The notes: generated by a model not told the origin, from the sequence alone. 64,000 nucleotides of DNA from Sepiola atlantica (GCA_963556195.1 OY744516.1:30045183-30109182), one strand, 5' to 3'. Counted from the first letter of the stretch, positions 33,050 to 44,944 are shown. Translations and numbers: made by a program.

Positions 33050-33880
33050 TCCCTAGAAACTTCCATTCTTCGGAGGAAGCCGGCTCAACTTGTCCAGGGC
33101 GTGAACTACCAGGAGAATAATTGGAAAACGAGAAGGGAATATTACATATGCTGATGCCTTGTTCACAGAATAGGATATCTGCAATAGATGGTCTCCAAAT
33201 TAAAAATTTGACAACACAAAACCCCAAAAGAATGAATATTAAAAGACAGAAACAATTCTTCCCGAATGCACCACCTTAAAGTTAACGTTTGTTGGAATTG
33301 TATCTTTTTCCGGATACAACTAACGACCTTGTAACCCTCCAAAAAATAAAAGACAAGAAATAGGGGGGGGGGGATTAATAACTAAAATAGTCCTGTTTTA
33401 AAGCCGAAAAAAAAAGAGAATTTATTTTACATAAAAATCCAAAGAGGAACACACATATAATTCCCTATGCGGGCAACAAATATTAAAAATGCGCCTAGTA
33501 ACAAAAGCCTCTTTTTTAGTTTCGTGCAACAAAAAAAACAAAAAAACATAACAAACAAAAAAACACGATACTAGAAATTAACTGGACAAAACACAAATAC
33601 AAATGCATGTAAAATGAATACAAAATATGTAAAATAAAAATGTATAAAAATAAGGAGTTATATAATTGTTGGAAATAAATTCCTAAACTAAGGGGCTGAT
33701 AGTTGGAGGGGATTAATTCGAATCGTCTTATAAAATCACGACTATGGGCTTGCCTGAAAATCTGGAAACAATAACAAACTGGATGATGGGATATGTAAAA
33801 TAGCACGAAACATACAACAAGCTTTGCTGCTATTGCACCCCAGCCAGTTCAGTCTTTCAGCAACTTCGGCTGATTGAGGA
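33050..33880. other. No gene seen
   Basis: Purine- and A-rich sequence with short G runs; nothing supportable. Confidence 0.5.
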
Positions 33881-33889
33881 CTTCGGGAT

Positions 33890-34190
33890 TGGGGTAATAC
33901 CAGTCGAGGATTCGTTATCGACAATCAGTCCGACAGGAACTAGGCCATTTCCGTGGCCTTTTATCTGCCGGGCTGAGGTATACTGTCCTGGGTTGTTCTA
34001 GGAGGTGCACCCTCCAAGGCCTCGCCTCCCCTCTTTTGGGTGGAGTAAGTTCATTGCTTACTGCTTGAGGCTCCCTGACTGGAGAATGCCGACGGGGTTG
34101 CCCAGGCTATTTTTGCTAGGCCTTTAGGGAAGCTGGCTTGCCTCTTCCCCCACCTTCCGACCTTGTGTCACATATGGTTGCGATGGGAAG
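33890..34190 (+). mobile_element. U2-SINE family copy E (second head type)
   Basis: The head AATACCAGTCGAGGATTCG ... CGACAATCAGTCCGACAG precedes the common body: GGGCTGAGGTA, GTTCTAGGAGGTGCACCCTC, the CTTTTGGGTGGAG stem, GAATGCCGACGGGGTTGCCC and CGACCTTGTGTCACAT. The head has no similarity to U2. Confidence 0.8.
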
Positions 34191-34860
34191 CAATTAAATA
34201 CCCGCTTCTATTAAGGAAAACAGTTTCAGAAAGAGTTACCGACCGAAACAGCCAAAACTGTGGAGGTAAAAAAGATGGCGAAAGATATAATAACATTAAA
34301 TAAATCAAAACACAAAAAGGTGACAAAATAAACGAGTGCACGGTCGATATCAAACAACCCCACAGAACGATCAGATGTGAATAGATCCAAACGGAAGATA
34401 AGTAAGTATTGACAGTAGCGGTTACTCGTATTGATGTGCAGGAGATTGTTTCTTACCATTAGAAAATAGAGTTTTCCCGCCATATTTTAAGATTAATTAC
34501 GTTAAGCATTTAAAAATGTTGTTTTCTGGTTTCATAAGTAATGTTATGATTTGTAGTTTGCTGGATTTTTATAAAGATAGCTTCGAGTACTTTTATATCT
34601 TTTTATTGGTTTAAGAATGTATTATTTTCGTGTTATTAACTAACATTTGAGGGGAGTTAGTTATGTTTTATTTAATTCTAACACAAAATCATTAGAAATA
34701 TTGAAAAGACAAAACAAAAGGTATAATCTTCATCATACAATGCTCTTCCCATGTTGCCTTTTTCCTCATTTTTTTTCATTCTTTATTCTTACTTTCTCCT
34801 TTTTCCTATTCATTTTCTTTCTTTCTTTTTAAATTCCCTTTTACCTTTTCCTTTCATTGT
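34191..34860. other. No gene seen
   Basis: No supportable feature; short polypyrimidine stretches occur near 34750-34860. Confidence 0.5.
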
Positions 34861-34871
34861 TTATTATTGGT

Positions 34872-35420
34872 CCCCCGATTTATAAAATCGGGGGACCTAT
34901 GTTTTGAGGCATTTCCGTCCGTCCGTCCGTCTGTCCGGATTTTTCTCCGCAACCATCCATTGAATTTCTCTGAAATTTTGCATGAAGTTGTAACTTTGGT
35001 CAGGTTAGAAAGTGACATTCTCTGATTTTTGAAACAAAGTCTGGTTAGCCCCCCAGGGGGTCAAAAGGCCCCGAAATGGCAAAAAATGACATGTTTTGCC
35101 CCATAACTTTTCATCCATCTATTCAATTTCTCTGAAACTTGGCCAAAATGTGGAGGCAATTGTTCCTAATAGAAAATAACTATCGCTGACCTTGAGAAAA
35201 TCTGGTTCGCACCCCCAGGGGGTCAAAAGCCCCCAAAATTGCAAAAAATGACCCTTTTCTTCCATAACGTTTGATCCATCCATTAAATTTTTTGAAACTT
35301 GGCCAAAATGTAGAGGCAATTGTTCTGGATATAAAATAAGCATCCTTGACCTCAGAAAAATTCTGGTTCGCGTCACCGGGGGTCAAAAATGTCCCAATTT
35401 GCCCAAATTTATTGCATTTT
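34872..35420 (+). repeat. ~161-bp tandem repeat (3 units) after a GTCCG run and 9-bp hairpin
   Basis: CCCCCGATT(TATA)AAATCGGGGG forms a short hairpin at 34872-34894. It is followed by (GTCC)n and three units with the shared order TCTCTGAAA, TGGTT(A/C)G, CCCCCAGGGGGTCAAAA and GGCAAAAAATGAC. The period is about 161 bp. No gene is seen; similar-looking sequences recur in many invertebrate genomes, from memory only. Confidence 0.75.
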
Positions 35421-35524
35421 ACACTCGCTACATCGAGTCACATACAGAGGGGGGCCACGCATGCGCGGCTTGTTACGTCTCTTTCCATTAGTTATGTTTT
35501 TTTGCTTTTTTTTCTTGTTCAGTT

Positions 35525-35745
35525 GAGAATACCTACTCGACAATAACCCGAAAGTGACCTTGTTTCTGTCGGGCTAAAGTATGCTTCTGTACAGTTCTAG
35601 AAGATCCATCCTCCAAGGCTTTACCTTCTCTGTTTGAGATACGGGCTACTCAGGCATTGTTTGTGGGTCAAAGTGCATTTCTTCTAGTGCGCTAGCCTAA
35701 CTTGACCTTGTGTCTAACCCACTGGAGAGGAGGTAAGTAGATATT
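35525..35745 (+). mobile_element. U2-SINE family copy F (core deleted)
   Basis: TACTCGACAATAACCCGA, TTTCTGTCGGGCTAAAGTAT, GTTCTAGAAGATCCATCCTC, then a jump over the GAATGCCGACGG core to GGGCTACTCAGGCATT, TGCGCTAGCCTAACTTGACC and TTGTGTCTAACCC. Confidence 0.7.
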
Positions 35746-36125
35746 CGCATTATCTTTCTTTCATTCTTTCTTTCTTTCATTCTTTCTTTCTTTATTACGT
35801 CTCTTCTATTGTATTTCTTTCTTTTTTTCTTATTTCGCATATTTTCATCATTTTTCTTTCTTTTCTTTTATGGCTGACAGAATGTTTTAAAGGATCATTT
35901 AAAGAGAAGAAAGAAACTAAAACTAAAGCTAAAAACGCGATCATTAATGCCTGTAGATTTAGAGAAGCAAAGAAGCGACTGAACGCGTATACATTTCGTC
36001 TCGTTCGATTGTGGAATCGAATCGATCTGGAAGTGAAGTCCCCATCGAACCGTTTGGAAACTTCAGGGATCTCTTTTTTGTTCGAAAAAAGTATTTCTCT
36101 TATTATTAGATCAGCCGGAAACTAA
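35746..36125. other. Polypyrimidine run, then no gene
   Basis: (TTTC)n lies at about 35750-35870; the remainder shows nothing. Confidence 0.5.
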
Positions 36126-36129
36126 TAGA

Positions 36130-36800
36130 AAAATCTGAATCGGTTTGATCGTACAGTAGCAGCAGCTGAAAAAGAATAAAGAGGAGGAGGAGAAGAAGAA
36201 GGAAAGAAGAAGAAGAAACAGCAGCAGCAGAATAAGAAAATGGATGACGAGGAAGGGGAGAAGAAGAAAAAGCAGAAGGAGGAAGAAGAGAAGAAGCTGA
36301 AAAATGCGAAGGAAGAGGGAGAGGAGAAGGAGGGGGAGGGGAAAGAATGCAAATCGATTTGATTTGTATAGAAGTAGAGGAAGAGGAGAGAGAGGAGCAA
36401 GAGGACGAAGAAGAGAAAGATCCAGCAGAAGGATGATAAAGAGAAAAAGATAAAGAAGGAGGAGGGGGGAAGGAAAAAGTTGTAACAGGAGGAGGAGGAA
36501 TAGAAGGAGGGTGAGGGGAAGAAAATCCAAATCTATTTGATCCGTAGTAGCTGAAGAAGAAGAAGAAAAAAGACGAGGAAGAAAAAGACGACGAAGAAAA
36601 AGAAGAGAAGAAAAAAAAGAAGAAAGATGATGACGAGAGGTAGAAGGAGGAGGAGGGGAAGAAGCTAATGATGGAGGAGGAGGAGGAGGATTACGACGAG
36701 GATGAGGAGGGGGAAGAAGAGAAAAAAAATTCAAATTGATTTGATCCGTACAGCAGCTGAAGAAGGAGAAGGGAGGGGAGGGGGAAGGAAGAGATAAAAA
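36130..36800. repeat. Purine-rich minisatellite (~175-215 bp units)
   Basis: Four anchor blocks of the form AAT(C/T)NATTTGATCCGTA followed by CAGCAGCTGAAGAAG or variants occur near 36137, 36351, 36527 and 36734. The DNA between them is almost pure GAA/GAG/GGA. The minus-strand frame of 231 residues is a Leu/Ser/Phe artefact. Confidence 0.85.
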
Positions 36801-39580
36801 TCCCAATCAGAGCTTCTTAGGTAAATGTCATTTACTCGTTTATACGTTGATATCGGACAAACCCACTTATCGTCAAGATTAGATCTGACCTCATCCGGAC
36901 AATGTCCTTCTTGAAACGATTACTTCATCGCCCTGTAAAGGGTTGATGTAATCTATTTTCCTTTCCATTGCGTTGAAAAGGTAATGAATATCACGGAACA
37001 TAAGTGTTCAACTTGTTGGGTATTCTTTTAAAATTCTTTCCTAAAATCAAATAAAAAAAACATATGTCAGTTCTTATAAGTGAACCTGAACGAGTAGAAA
37101 ATAGCTCGGAAAGGTGAAATAGTTGAACCCAGCCAATTGAGGAAAGAAAAGCTAATTTTCGGATGAGTAATTATCACATCAAATATTGTGCATTTGAGCT
37201 GGTAGAAGCTCACAAAGATACCATGAAACGCCAGAAAAACAGTTAATAGGATAACAAAGACGATCGCTAGCTGATGTGATTGTTCTCTGTGTCTCCCTTT
37301 CCCTATCCATTAAGAATGTATCTGTAGATAAATTTAAATTAAAACTATACTTCTTTTAATAGAAACTATGTCATTTATTTCATCCAACAAACGTAAATTG
37401 TAAGGTTCTAAAACTGGGATAACTGATATCAACATCTCTGATTGGCCGAGCAAGATCACGTGTTTTTGGTCGATTAACACACACGCTCAACCAATTCTAT
37501 CTGACCTCGTATGTGTCATAAGATGGTGAGCCAATATCTGACATGACTCATCAGAACACGACTTCCAATTTTTCACAAATCCATTTTTTATTCGCATCAG
37601 CCAACGCGATTCCTACAGCACATACACGTTATCGCTCACAAACACAGAGGCACATTGCCCGTCTCAAACTCATTACCAACCCCACCACCACCACATAGAC
37701 ACACCATCGTGCGCATTCTGTTCATATTGCAAAACGACAACCCAAAACAAGAAAGGCACCGAAGCATCTTCCACCACCTCTCCATATTCTCTTTACCCAT
37801 TGCAGAATAGGATATGATGTCTACTGAGACGCTACTGAACATCTATATTATAGTACGCTTAGCCACTTTATGTTCAGACGTAAATGATTAGCTTTCTTTC
37901 ATATACATTTAAAGAACTGAGATTGTAGCAGACGCTACTCCCGGCCAGGGGATATTTGTTGCGACTTCTTTCCTTTCTTTGCTTGCTCAACCTTTCTTCG
38001 TCTCTGAGATAGAGAAGAAGAGGTGATCTCGTGAAAACACGCTGGCCGAAGATTCCGGCCAATCAGGGACCAACAGGTCAGCTTGACCACGCGTGATTTA
38101 ACTCCCTATAAAACAAGTCACACACTCTCTTTTCTCTCTTTTTCTCTTCCGCTTTCCGGCCGAACACACACAGAGGAGATTGTTGACCCCCCCCCACACC
38201 GGCTCGACCGAGGAGGTGGGGGAAGCAAAAGTCAAAAAGTAGATAATCTCTTTTAATTCTTACCACGAATAACGAATTATTCTTTCAAGCACACACATTA
38301 CAATTGCCACAAAATACATCAAACACGCTCGCATATACACATTCGTACAAACATGAACTTAAACAAACCGAACATTTCACTCGTACACGTTCGTACAAAC
38401 GGAACTTTTCACTCCTTAAAAACGTACTCTTTAACTGATAGCTCTACAAAATGTTTTAGTCAAATAAATTGTTCTGTTTTAATATAAATGTTTTACTCTA
38501 ATTGTGATTTTACAAAATACCATTCTTGTGTGTAAGCTTTATTATTCCTTCACTTTTTTCTAATATAATTTCAGATATAATAATAATGTTAGGTGATTAA
38601 TCTGATGTCGCTAAAGTAAACAATTCTAACTTTATCTGTTTTAAAATGAATTGTTCCGAAATCAAAGTATGCCGTGCCGTCGACTAAAACAGTTCAATTT
38701 TAAATCAATCCATTTCAAAAAGTGGCATTCGTTTTATTGATTTGAAGAATATTTAACCGGCAATTATTTTTTACGGTAAAGAAAACAAATAATTTTTATT
38801 GCTTTAAAAAGAATTAAATTGCTACAATTTTAAATAAATAAGTTTTATTTATTGAAACAATATTTAACTGACAATGACAATTTTTTTGACGGAAGAAGAA
38901 AGGGTCATTTTACTAATAGTATTTCCCCTAACAGACATTTATAATTTGAAAAGAGATATTATTATTAACAGTAAATTTTAGACATTGATGTAAAAAAACA
39001 CCGTGGAATTTCCATTGGATCCCGTTAGTTACAAAATAAATACTGTGACAAATCAATAGGATGCATTTTAATGTAATCAAATACTGTAAGTAATATCTTT
39101 TAATTTGGTAATAAATTCTCATTTGACGTAATATGATTTCTCTTTTTTGTTGTTTATAGTCAATTAGTATATTTGTAGTATAAATAATTGAAGTGGCCGT
39201 TGTGTAGGTGTTACGAGTGTGACGTATCGTATTCTAGTTTGTCGGAGCAATTGCATCAATTTCACTAATAGCATTAGAAAATCCATGGATCTATTTCACT
39301 TATCACTCCCACCTATGAGTTAAATACTAGGGTGGACTCGACAGCCATGGCCAGGCAACTTTGTTTTTACTGATAGGTTGTATTTATCTCTTTTTCACAG
39401 CGAAAGTCGGAAAGTTGATTTGAAACCAGCGTGTTTCTGGCTATGAGCCGTCATCTATTCGAGATCTTCTAAATAGCAGTAACTACATCGGCAAGGGGTC
39501 AATAGAGGTCAAAGATTAAAGCGGTGGTGTGGACAAGTGCAATACGGAAACATATATAGGGCAAATCAGGGTCTTCATGT
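36801..39580. other. 2.8 kb without a recognisable gene
   Basis: Mixed-composition DNA. Several short frames (for example 37636-37842, 37874-38062, 38078-38266, all minus) have no domain and no supporting signals. I see no repeat family shared with the rest of the window. Confidence 0.5.
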
Positions 39581-39589
39581 GGATAGCCG

Positions 39590-40071
39590 GGTGCTTCTAT
39601 AATAAAAAGCCGAAAAAAGTTTTTCTTGTCTTTTAGTGTTGGAGAGGTAAATAAGGGGCAGGTAACTCTTCACAACAGCTTTCGAACAATATTTTTCTAA
39701 CCCTAACCCTAAACCATAACCCTAACCCTTTTATGTCTAATCGACGTTCTCCTTGCACATTAGCCACATGTGCAACGCCAATTAAAGCCATCAGTTTTGA
39801 TTACTGATGGCACAAGTCGCATCTCATGGCCACAGTTGCATGTTTCTGCACCAGAAATTAGTATGTGTGCTTGCAAAAAATCAATTTGTTTTGCATTGTC
39901 TGATGTAAAATACAGTATATCTTCGAACTTGAAAGAGCTAAAATCCATGATCCTAGTTTCAGAGAAAATCGTGTTTAAAATTCATTGTAAGAGTTACCTG
40001 CCCCTTATTTACCTCTCCAACACTAAAAGACAAGAAAAACTTTTTTTTCAGCTTTTTATTATAGAAGCACC
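39590..40071. mobile_element. Merlin-like MITE with TIRs, 8-bp TSD and telomere-like tract
   Basis: The inverted arms 39590-39670 and 39989-40071 start GGTGCTTCTATAATAAAAAG. A perfect 8-bp duplication, GATAGCCG, flanks the element (39582-39589 and 40072-40079). The interior holds a CCCTAA array (39698-39729) and a Merlin-type transposase N-terminal relic on the minus strand. At 482 bp it is non-autonomous, but its internal coding remnant ties it to a superfamily. Confidence 0.9.
39760..39948 (-). pseudogene. Merlin/ISXO2-type transposase N-terminal relic
   Basis: A 62-residue frame starts MDFSSFKFEDILYFTSDN and ends CNCGHEMRLVPSV followed by KTDGFNWRC. The CxC...(M)RLV...DG(F/Y)xWRC pattern is the zinc-binding N-terminus seen in ISXO2-like (Merlin) transposases. 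The catalytic DDE domain is absent, so only the first tenth to fifth of a usual transposase survives inside the MITE. Confidence 0.6.
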
Positions 40072-40339
40072 GATAGCCGTTCCTGACGTAGGCACAGATT
40101 CCATGATAATGCGATCTTGAGAGTCGGGGTTTGAGATCATGTTTGATTAACATGTGATCATGAAATAATCTATAGATACTAACGACCAATGCTAGTTTAG
40201 TGTATTTGTAACACAATAATTGAAGTGGCGGTGGGGCATTTACAAACACAACTTTTTATTCACCTCAAACTGAGACTAAGTGGCTACTGTGAATGAAGAA
40301 CCAGATTCATGGACATCCTACGTGAGGAGTTGTGCAGGG

Positions 40340-40850
40340 ATTTGCTCATTCACATTGTATTTAAATATTCGCATGTTGGTACAGGTAGAGAAACGGAGCA
40401 GGTAGGGAATTACAAAGGCTAGCCGTTCGATGAAAGAAGCTATTAGAGTAGAAGTCCCTTCGGCATTTGGGGACCTCCGCAGTGAATGGGTAGAATTTAG
40501 CTGATTGTCTTGTTGGTCGATGGGGACACTAGAGCAGCAAGTTCGTCAGAGAACATTCCATTGTAATAATTGTAAAACAAGCACAGGGATGCAACATTGC
40601 GGCGATGGGACAGGGGCTGAAGCTTGGTAGACAGTGAGGGACCTGTTAGATTACAGACTCTTTTTGGACCCTGTCTAATAGGGAGAGACTAGCAGTTGAT
40701 GCACCAGCCCAGATGTGACAACAATACATTATGTATAGGCTGATGGTGGCTTTGTAGAGATATAGGATACTGTCAGGTGTGAGAACGTATCGTATTCCAT
40801 TTTCCCGGAGCAATTGCACCAGTTTCACTAATACCCTTAGACAATATATG
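40340..40850 (-). pseudogene. Non-LTR reverse transcriptase C-terminal relic
   Basis: The minus frames read ILYLYKATISLYIMYCCHIW, AGASTASLSLLDRVQKESV, and after shifts FFHRTASLCNSLPAPFLYLY. This is the post-reverse-transcriptase region and C-terminus of a CR1/jockey-like element. At least two frameshifts are needed. Confidence 0.65.
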
Positions 40851-41022
40851 AATCCATCTCACCCATCACTCATACCTATAAGTTAGATACTAGGGTGGAC
40901 TGGACTCGAAATCCTTTGCAAATCTAGAAAAAGGAAAACTACAAAAGTAAGACATCTGAAATGTTTTTATACTAACGAGTCATCACGTATCAAGGCCAGA
41001 TAGCCGCTTGAGGATAAGGTTT

Positions 41023-41375
41023 GGTTTGGTAGTTTTGTTTTACGGCATATCAACCCTTTTTGGGTTATTTAATGCCGAATCTGGTCATTATAGTAAAAGT
41101 TTTTATGCTTCAAGTTCTTTATATCTTCAAATGTTTAATCATCGTTTTTGGTTTGGTAGTTTTGTTTTACGGCATATCAACCCTTTTTGGGTTATTTAAT
41201 GCCGAATCTGGTCATTATAGTAAAAGTTTTTATGCTTCAAGATCTTTATATCTTCAAATGTTTAATCATCGTTTTTGGTTTGGTAGTTTTGTTTTACGGC
41301 ATATCAACCTTTTTTGGGTTATTTAATGCCGAATCTGGTCATTATAGTAAAAGATTTATGCTTCAAGTTCTAAAA
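41023..41375 (+). repeat. 127-bp tandem repeat, nearly 3 copies
   Basis: Units start at 41023, 41150 and 41277 (the third is partial). They are nearly identical and begin GGTTTGGTAGTTTTGTTTTACGG. Single diverged pieces occur at 3277-3306 (-), 42622-42650 (-) and 53849-53940 (+). Periodic open frames across the array are a by-product. Confidence 0.95.
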
Positions 41376-41384
41376 ATAAAATAA

Positions 41385-41490
41385 AAAAGGGGAGGGAGAA
41401 AGGGAGAGGGGCTGTTGTTTTTGATTTTGGTTTTGTAGAACATAATTAAGTTTTACAAAAAAAAAAAAAAAAAAAAAAAAAAAACGTCAA
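41385..41490. repeat. A-rich region ending in a long poly-A run
   Basis: A homopolymer A run of about 27 bp lies at 41458-41484. It could be a retroposon tail, though the boundaries are unclear. Confidence 0.6.
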
Positions 41491-41633
41491 TGTAGGTGAA
41501 TTTCGTCTCAGGGAGCCACAGGGCAGCCTGATCTGGTATCACCAGTTGAGGATAAGGATAATGAGATTGTCAGTTGGCGATGAACAACACCATGAGAAGA
41601 TTGGAAACGATGCCTTAAATAGTTAGTATGTTA

Positions 41634-41830
41634 TTATTTAAGTGGGCGGCTACACAAGAATTTGTTATGATTGGACTTAAAAACGACCATGTTGTACTTA
41701 GTTGGGAAGCAGGTCCGCGGTATTGTATTCCACAGATGAGAAGTTCTTGGGAAGAAACTTTGTTGCACACCGTACACCTGTGCATACATCACTTGCCTGG
41801 CAGATAGAGAGTAGGTCTTGCTCTTCATAA
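41634..41830 (-). pseudogene. Non-LTR ORF C-terminal fragment
   Basis: A 64-residue open frame contains FFPRTSHLWNTIPRTCFP, YNMVVFKSNHNKFL and a terminal stop, typical of the extreme C-terminus of CR1/jockey-like elements. It is 5'-truncated. Confidence 0.65.
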
Positions 41831-41936
41831 TATATAAGACCCTTTTTTTTAATTAAAAAGAATAAATTAAAATATGTTGTAAGTAACTATTTTTTTAAAT
41901 ACCTTCCATACGTAGATACGTATATAACGTTCGGAG

Positions 41937-42345
41937 TGATTGATTAACCTAATTGGTATAGTTGCATACTTGGGAATCAGCTGTGTCGAGTTCGAATCAC
42001 ATCGGATATGTTGTAAATACTAATGCAATACTATACTGTAAGGAAAGGTATGAATCTCCAATTTCTTCCCAGCTATCATCAATTAATCGTATGCAATGAA
42101 CTGTTTACAAATGTAATAAGATAACTCCGGGGTAATCGAAAAAGAAGGTTAGTACCTAAGAATTATAATCTAGAAGGTAACAAAATGTAGGTCAGGGGTG
42201 TGGCTAGATGTTGCATTTAGAATGCGACTATGATTGTTTTGATAATTGCAAGGTTGCGACAAAAATAAAAATATAAACATTTTATTGTTTTTTTTTTGTT
42301 AGGTATGTGGATTGAGAAACAATTTTTTCAGGATTACGTCACCCA
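41937..42345 (+). mobile_element. Candidate tRNA-headed SINE
   Basis: The A-box-like TTAACCTAATTGG (about 41944) and B-box-like GAGTTCGAATC (41988-41998) are about 33 bp apart, close to tRNA spacing. The body from 42117 matches 30117-30345 and ends with an AAATATAAAC/TTTTATTG T-rich tail. The head-body link is seen only here. Confidence 0.5.
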
Positions 42346-42779
42346 TCGAGAGAGCATCGAAGGAAATGGGAGAACGAGACTTGAAGTCGAGGTGAGCGGA
42401 CGTTCCGTATTTTGCTCCCAACAGGTAGGGACTGGGGAGCTGACTGTATATGTAAAGCTGAGGGTGTAAGAGGATGTCGGCATTCTATTACAAGTGTAAG
42501 CTATGAAAATCTGTTCTTGTTTTTATTCTTCATTTTTGCTGAAATACCTTTCGCATTTTGGGACCAATAAAGAACCGGGCATGATCCTCCTACACAACTC
42601 TTATACCGATTCAGCATTCAGAACCCTAAAGGGTTGATTTGCCGTTAAACAAAACTAAATCAATCATGTATATGTGAAATACTAAAGTTGTCTACCACCC
42701 CGTTCGTCTGTTCGTATATCAGTATGTCTGTTCGGCTTTCACAATTTTCTTGAACACTCCAGACCCAAAGTCCCGATTT

Positions 42780-42960
42780 ATTTCCCTCTCCACGAGGGCA
42801 ACATTAGACACAATGTCGTTTTTTACGTAGGGGGGATATCCAATCCAGCATCCCAAAAAAGGCACTCTAGATGGGACAAAAATAATTAAAAAATACTCCA
42901 GTCAAGAAAGATTTCCCTTCCTCCGACCGAGGATAGAACCTATACTACAGTTCGAATTAT
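42780..42960 (-). repeat. U2-headed short repeat, subfamily 2, copy 2
   Basis: The minus strand shows GTAGTATAGGTTCTATCCTC, CGGAGGAAGGGAAATC, CATCTAGAGTGCC and a GTGTCTAATGTTGCCCTCGT-type tail, parallel to 23.11-23.31 kb. The U2 5' end itself is lost. Confidence 0.55.
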
Positions 42961-44890
42961 TTATTCTTTAAAATATAAAAATTCATTTTAACAAATTAGG
43001 CACAAGGCCATCAAAATTTAGGAGTTCCTGGTCGTTGATCGCCCTCTGTCTATCTTTCTTTTAACTAGATCCATTCTTACCCATTAGTCCAAGCACAGTT
43101 CATTGCATTCTTTCGTCATTTGTCCATCACTTTCACTTCAACAGTCACCACAATGCCACATTCACCCTACAGATATTTTGAATGTGTTTATGATTTCATT
43201 GGTTAAAAGTTGTTGTTTTTTTTTTGGGGGGGGGGGCGTGAGACAACAATAAAAAAGGACACAAGAGAGATTCAAAAAGCAAGTTAGTAATATCGTTTCA
43301 ACCCTTTCTAAAAAACATTAGATCGCTTATCGTTTTCCGGTTTGTTTATAACCGAAAACAAGCGAGTTGCTCTCTAAGTGGTAGTGGGAATTAAGTGTAA
43401 GGAAATGCAATCGAATGGGGATTGCGAGTGGATGGTTTTTAGCCCGAAGGCCAAGAAAGTGCAACCAATTATGAATCACGCTGTTCTCTCGGTTGCGGTT
43501 CGGAACAGAAAATGAACAATATCCAAGAAATCAGCTAAATGTATGTATTCGTTTCTGATTTTCTCTTCATTTTTTATGCTAATGAAATTTGAACACTTTT
43601 AGACCGCCGATTGCAAGTCGGTCTAATTAAATCCTTTAAACTTTTCAACGTTCAAAACAAATATGACCCAACGAAATATGACTGAAACAAATATGACCAA
43701 TCCTAAAATGTATTTCAAACAGAACAACAAATCTAATTGTTCACTCCGATAAACATTGGGATATTTTTAACCAGGCTTGAACAAATGCCTGCATCGATTT
43801 GACCCGACCCGCAATGTTGTTAAGATGAACCCGGAATTGAAGGAGTGTCCTTCTTAAACCTTTATTCAAGCATAAAATATGTGTTCAATATTTCAATTGT
43901 GTTTAATATTTTCTACTGTTTGATACACAAACTAGCAAACGTATGTGTTATAAGTTGTGAAGATCACACACGTTCCAACTGTCGTTGTGTTTAAAAGATG
44001 TACATGACTTTAGTATTGACGCAATTTAGGCTCATACTTGGGTAGTGGATTGGTTCGGTCGGCAACCCATAAATGAAAAAAAACTCGCCGTGAACACAAA
44101 CAAATATTTATGGCAACACAGTTGTGTAGCAATAATAACACACAAATTGTGCTGATTTTGTTTAAGGAGAAAAAAGAAGTTATCGAAATATGAATGGTGC
44201 TAATTCTGGGTTCAGGAAATTTGGAGTTTTCTTTGTGATTTTCTTCCTTAAATGATTTCGAGAGACATTTATTCTTAGTCTTTATTTACTTTCCGGTCTC
44301 CGATCGGTCGCTTATTTCTATCTTGAACCCATACAAAGATAATTAATCGATATTGATTTTTTTCTTGAGATGATTATTTTTGTTTGTTAACCAATCGCAG
44401 AACATTTCACATTTTCTACTATTTTACGATTGGCCAGTCAATCAAAGTCTTCGTTTCATGCATGTAGTCAGAGACTCAAATGAAGATATATGATATGGTC
44501 TTTATCTATTGCGATTACTTGCATGCCTTTTAATTTTGACAGGTGAGATGATTATCCGGTATGGGACAGGTGAACTCAGTAACCTTTTGAATTATAAATG
44601 CGCATTTGTTCATCTGTGTTGCTCGAAAACATAATTGTTTCGAATAATCTCGTACGATTGGTGTGACTTTTAAAATCATGAATAAAAAAAATGGCGTTTC
44701 GAAAATTATGTTTGATAATCCATCGAAAATTTTACGGGTGCAAACATTGTTGCATATATACACACGATATGGCCATTCCAAGTTTATAAAAAAAACTAAA
44801 ACCTCAAATCATCCATATATAATGACACAATTAAAAATAATATTAATTCTACACTAGTCAAAAGTGTGTTGACCACTCTTTCGTTTTTTT
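42961..44890. other. 1.9 kb without a recognisable gene
   Basis: It contains a G run at about 43227-43237. I can support no coding or repeat family. Confidence 0.5.
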
Positions 44891-44891
44891 A

Positions 44892-44940
44892 TGGAAATCG
44901 CTTCAGACATAGTTTGAAGCCACTCGATGTAAGGAGCTAA
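44892..44940 (-). repeat. Non-LTR 3' UTR stub
   Basis: ATGGAAATCGCTTCAGACA and TGAAGCCACTCGATGTAAGG match 62935-62983, which lies just 3' of the non-LTR ORF end at 63000. It is a severely truncated retrotransposon tail. Confidence 0.65.
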
Positions 44941-44944
44941 AATA

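Noticed and set aside
36111..36806. 231-residue minus-strand open frame, Leu/Ser/Phe-rich
   Set aside because: It is the translation of the complement of a purine-rich minisatellite; the composition explains it and there is no domain.
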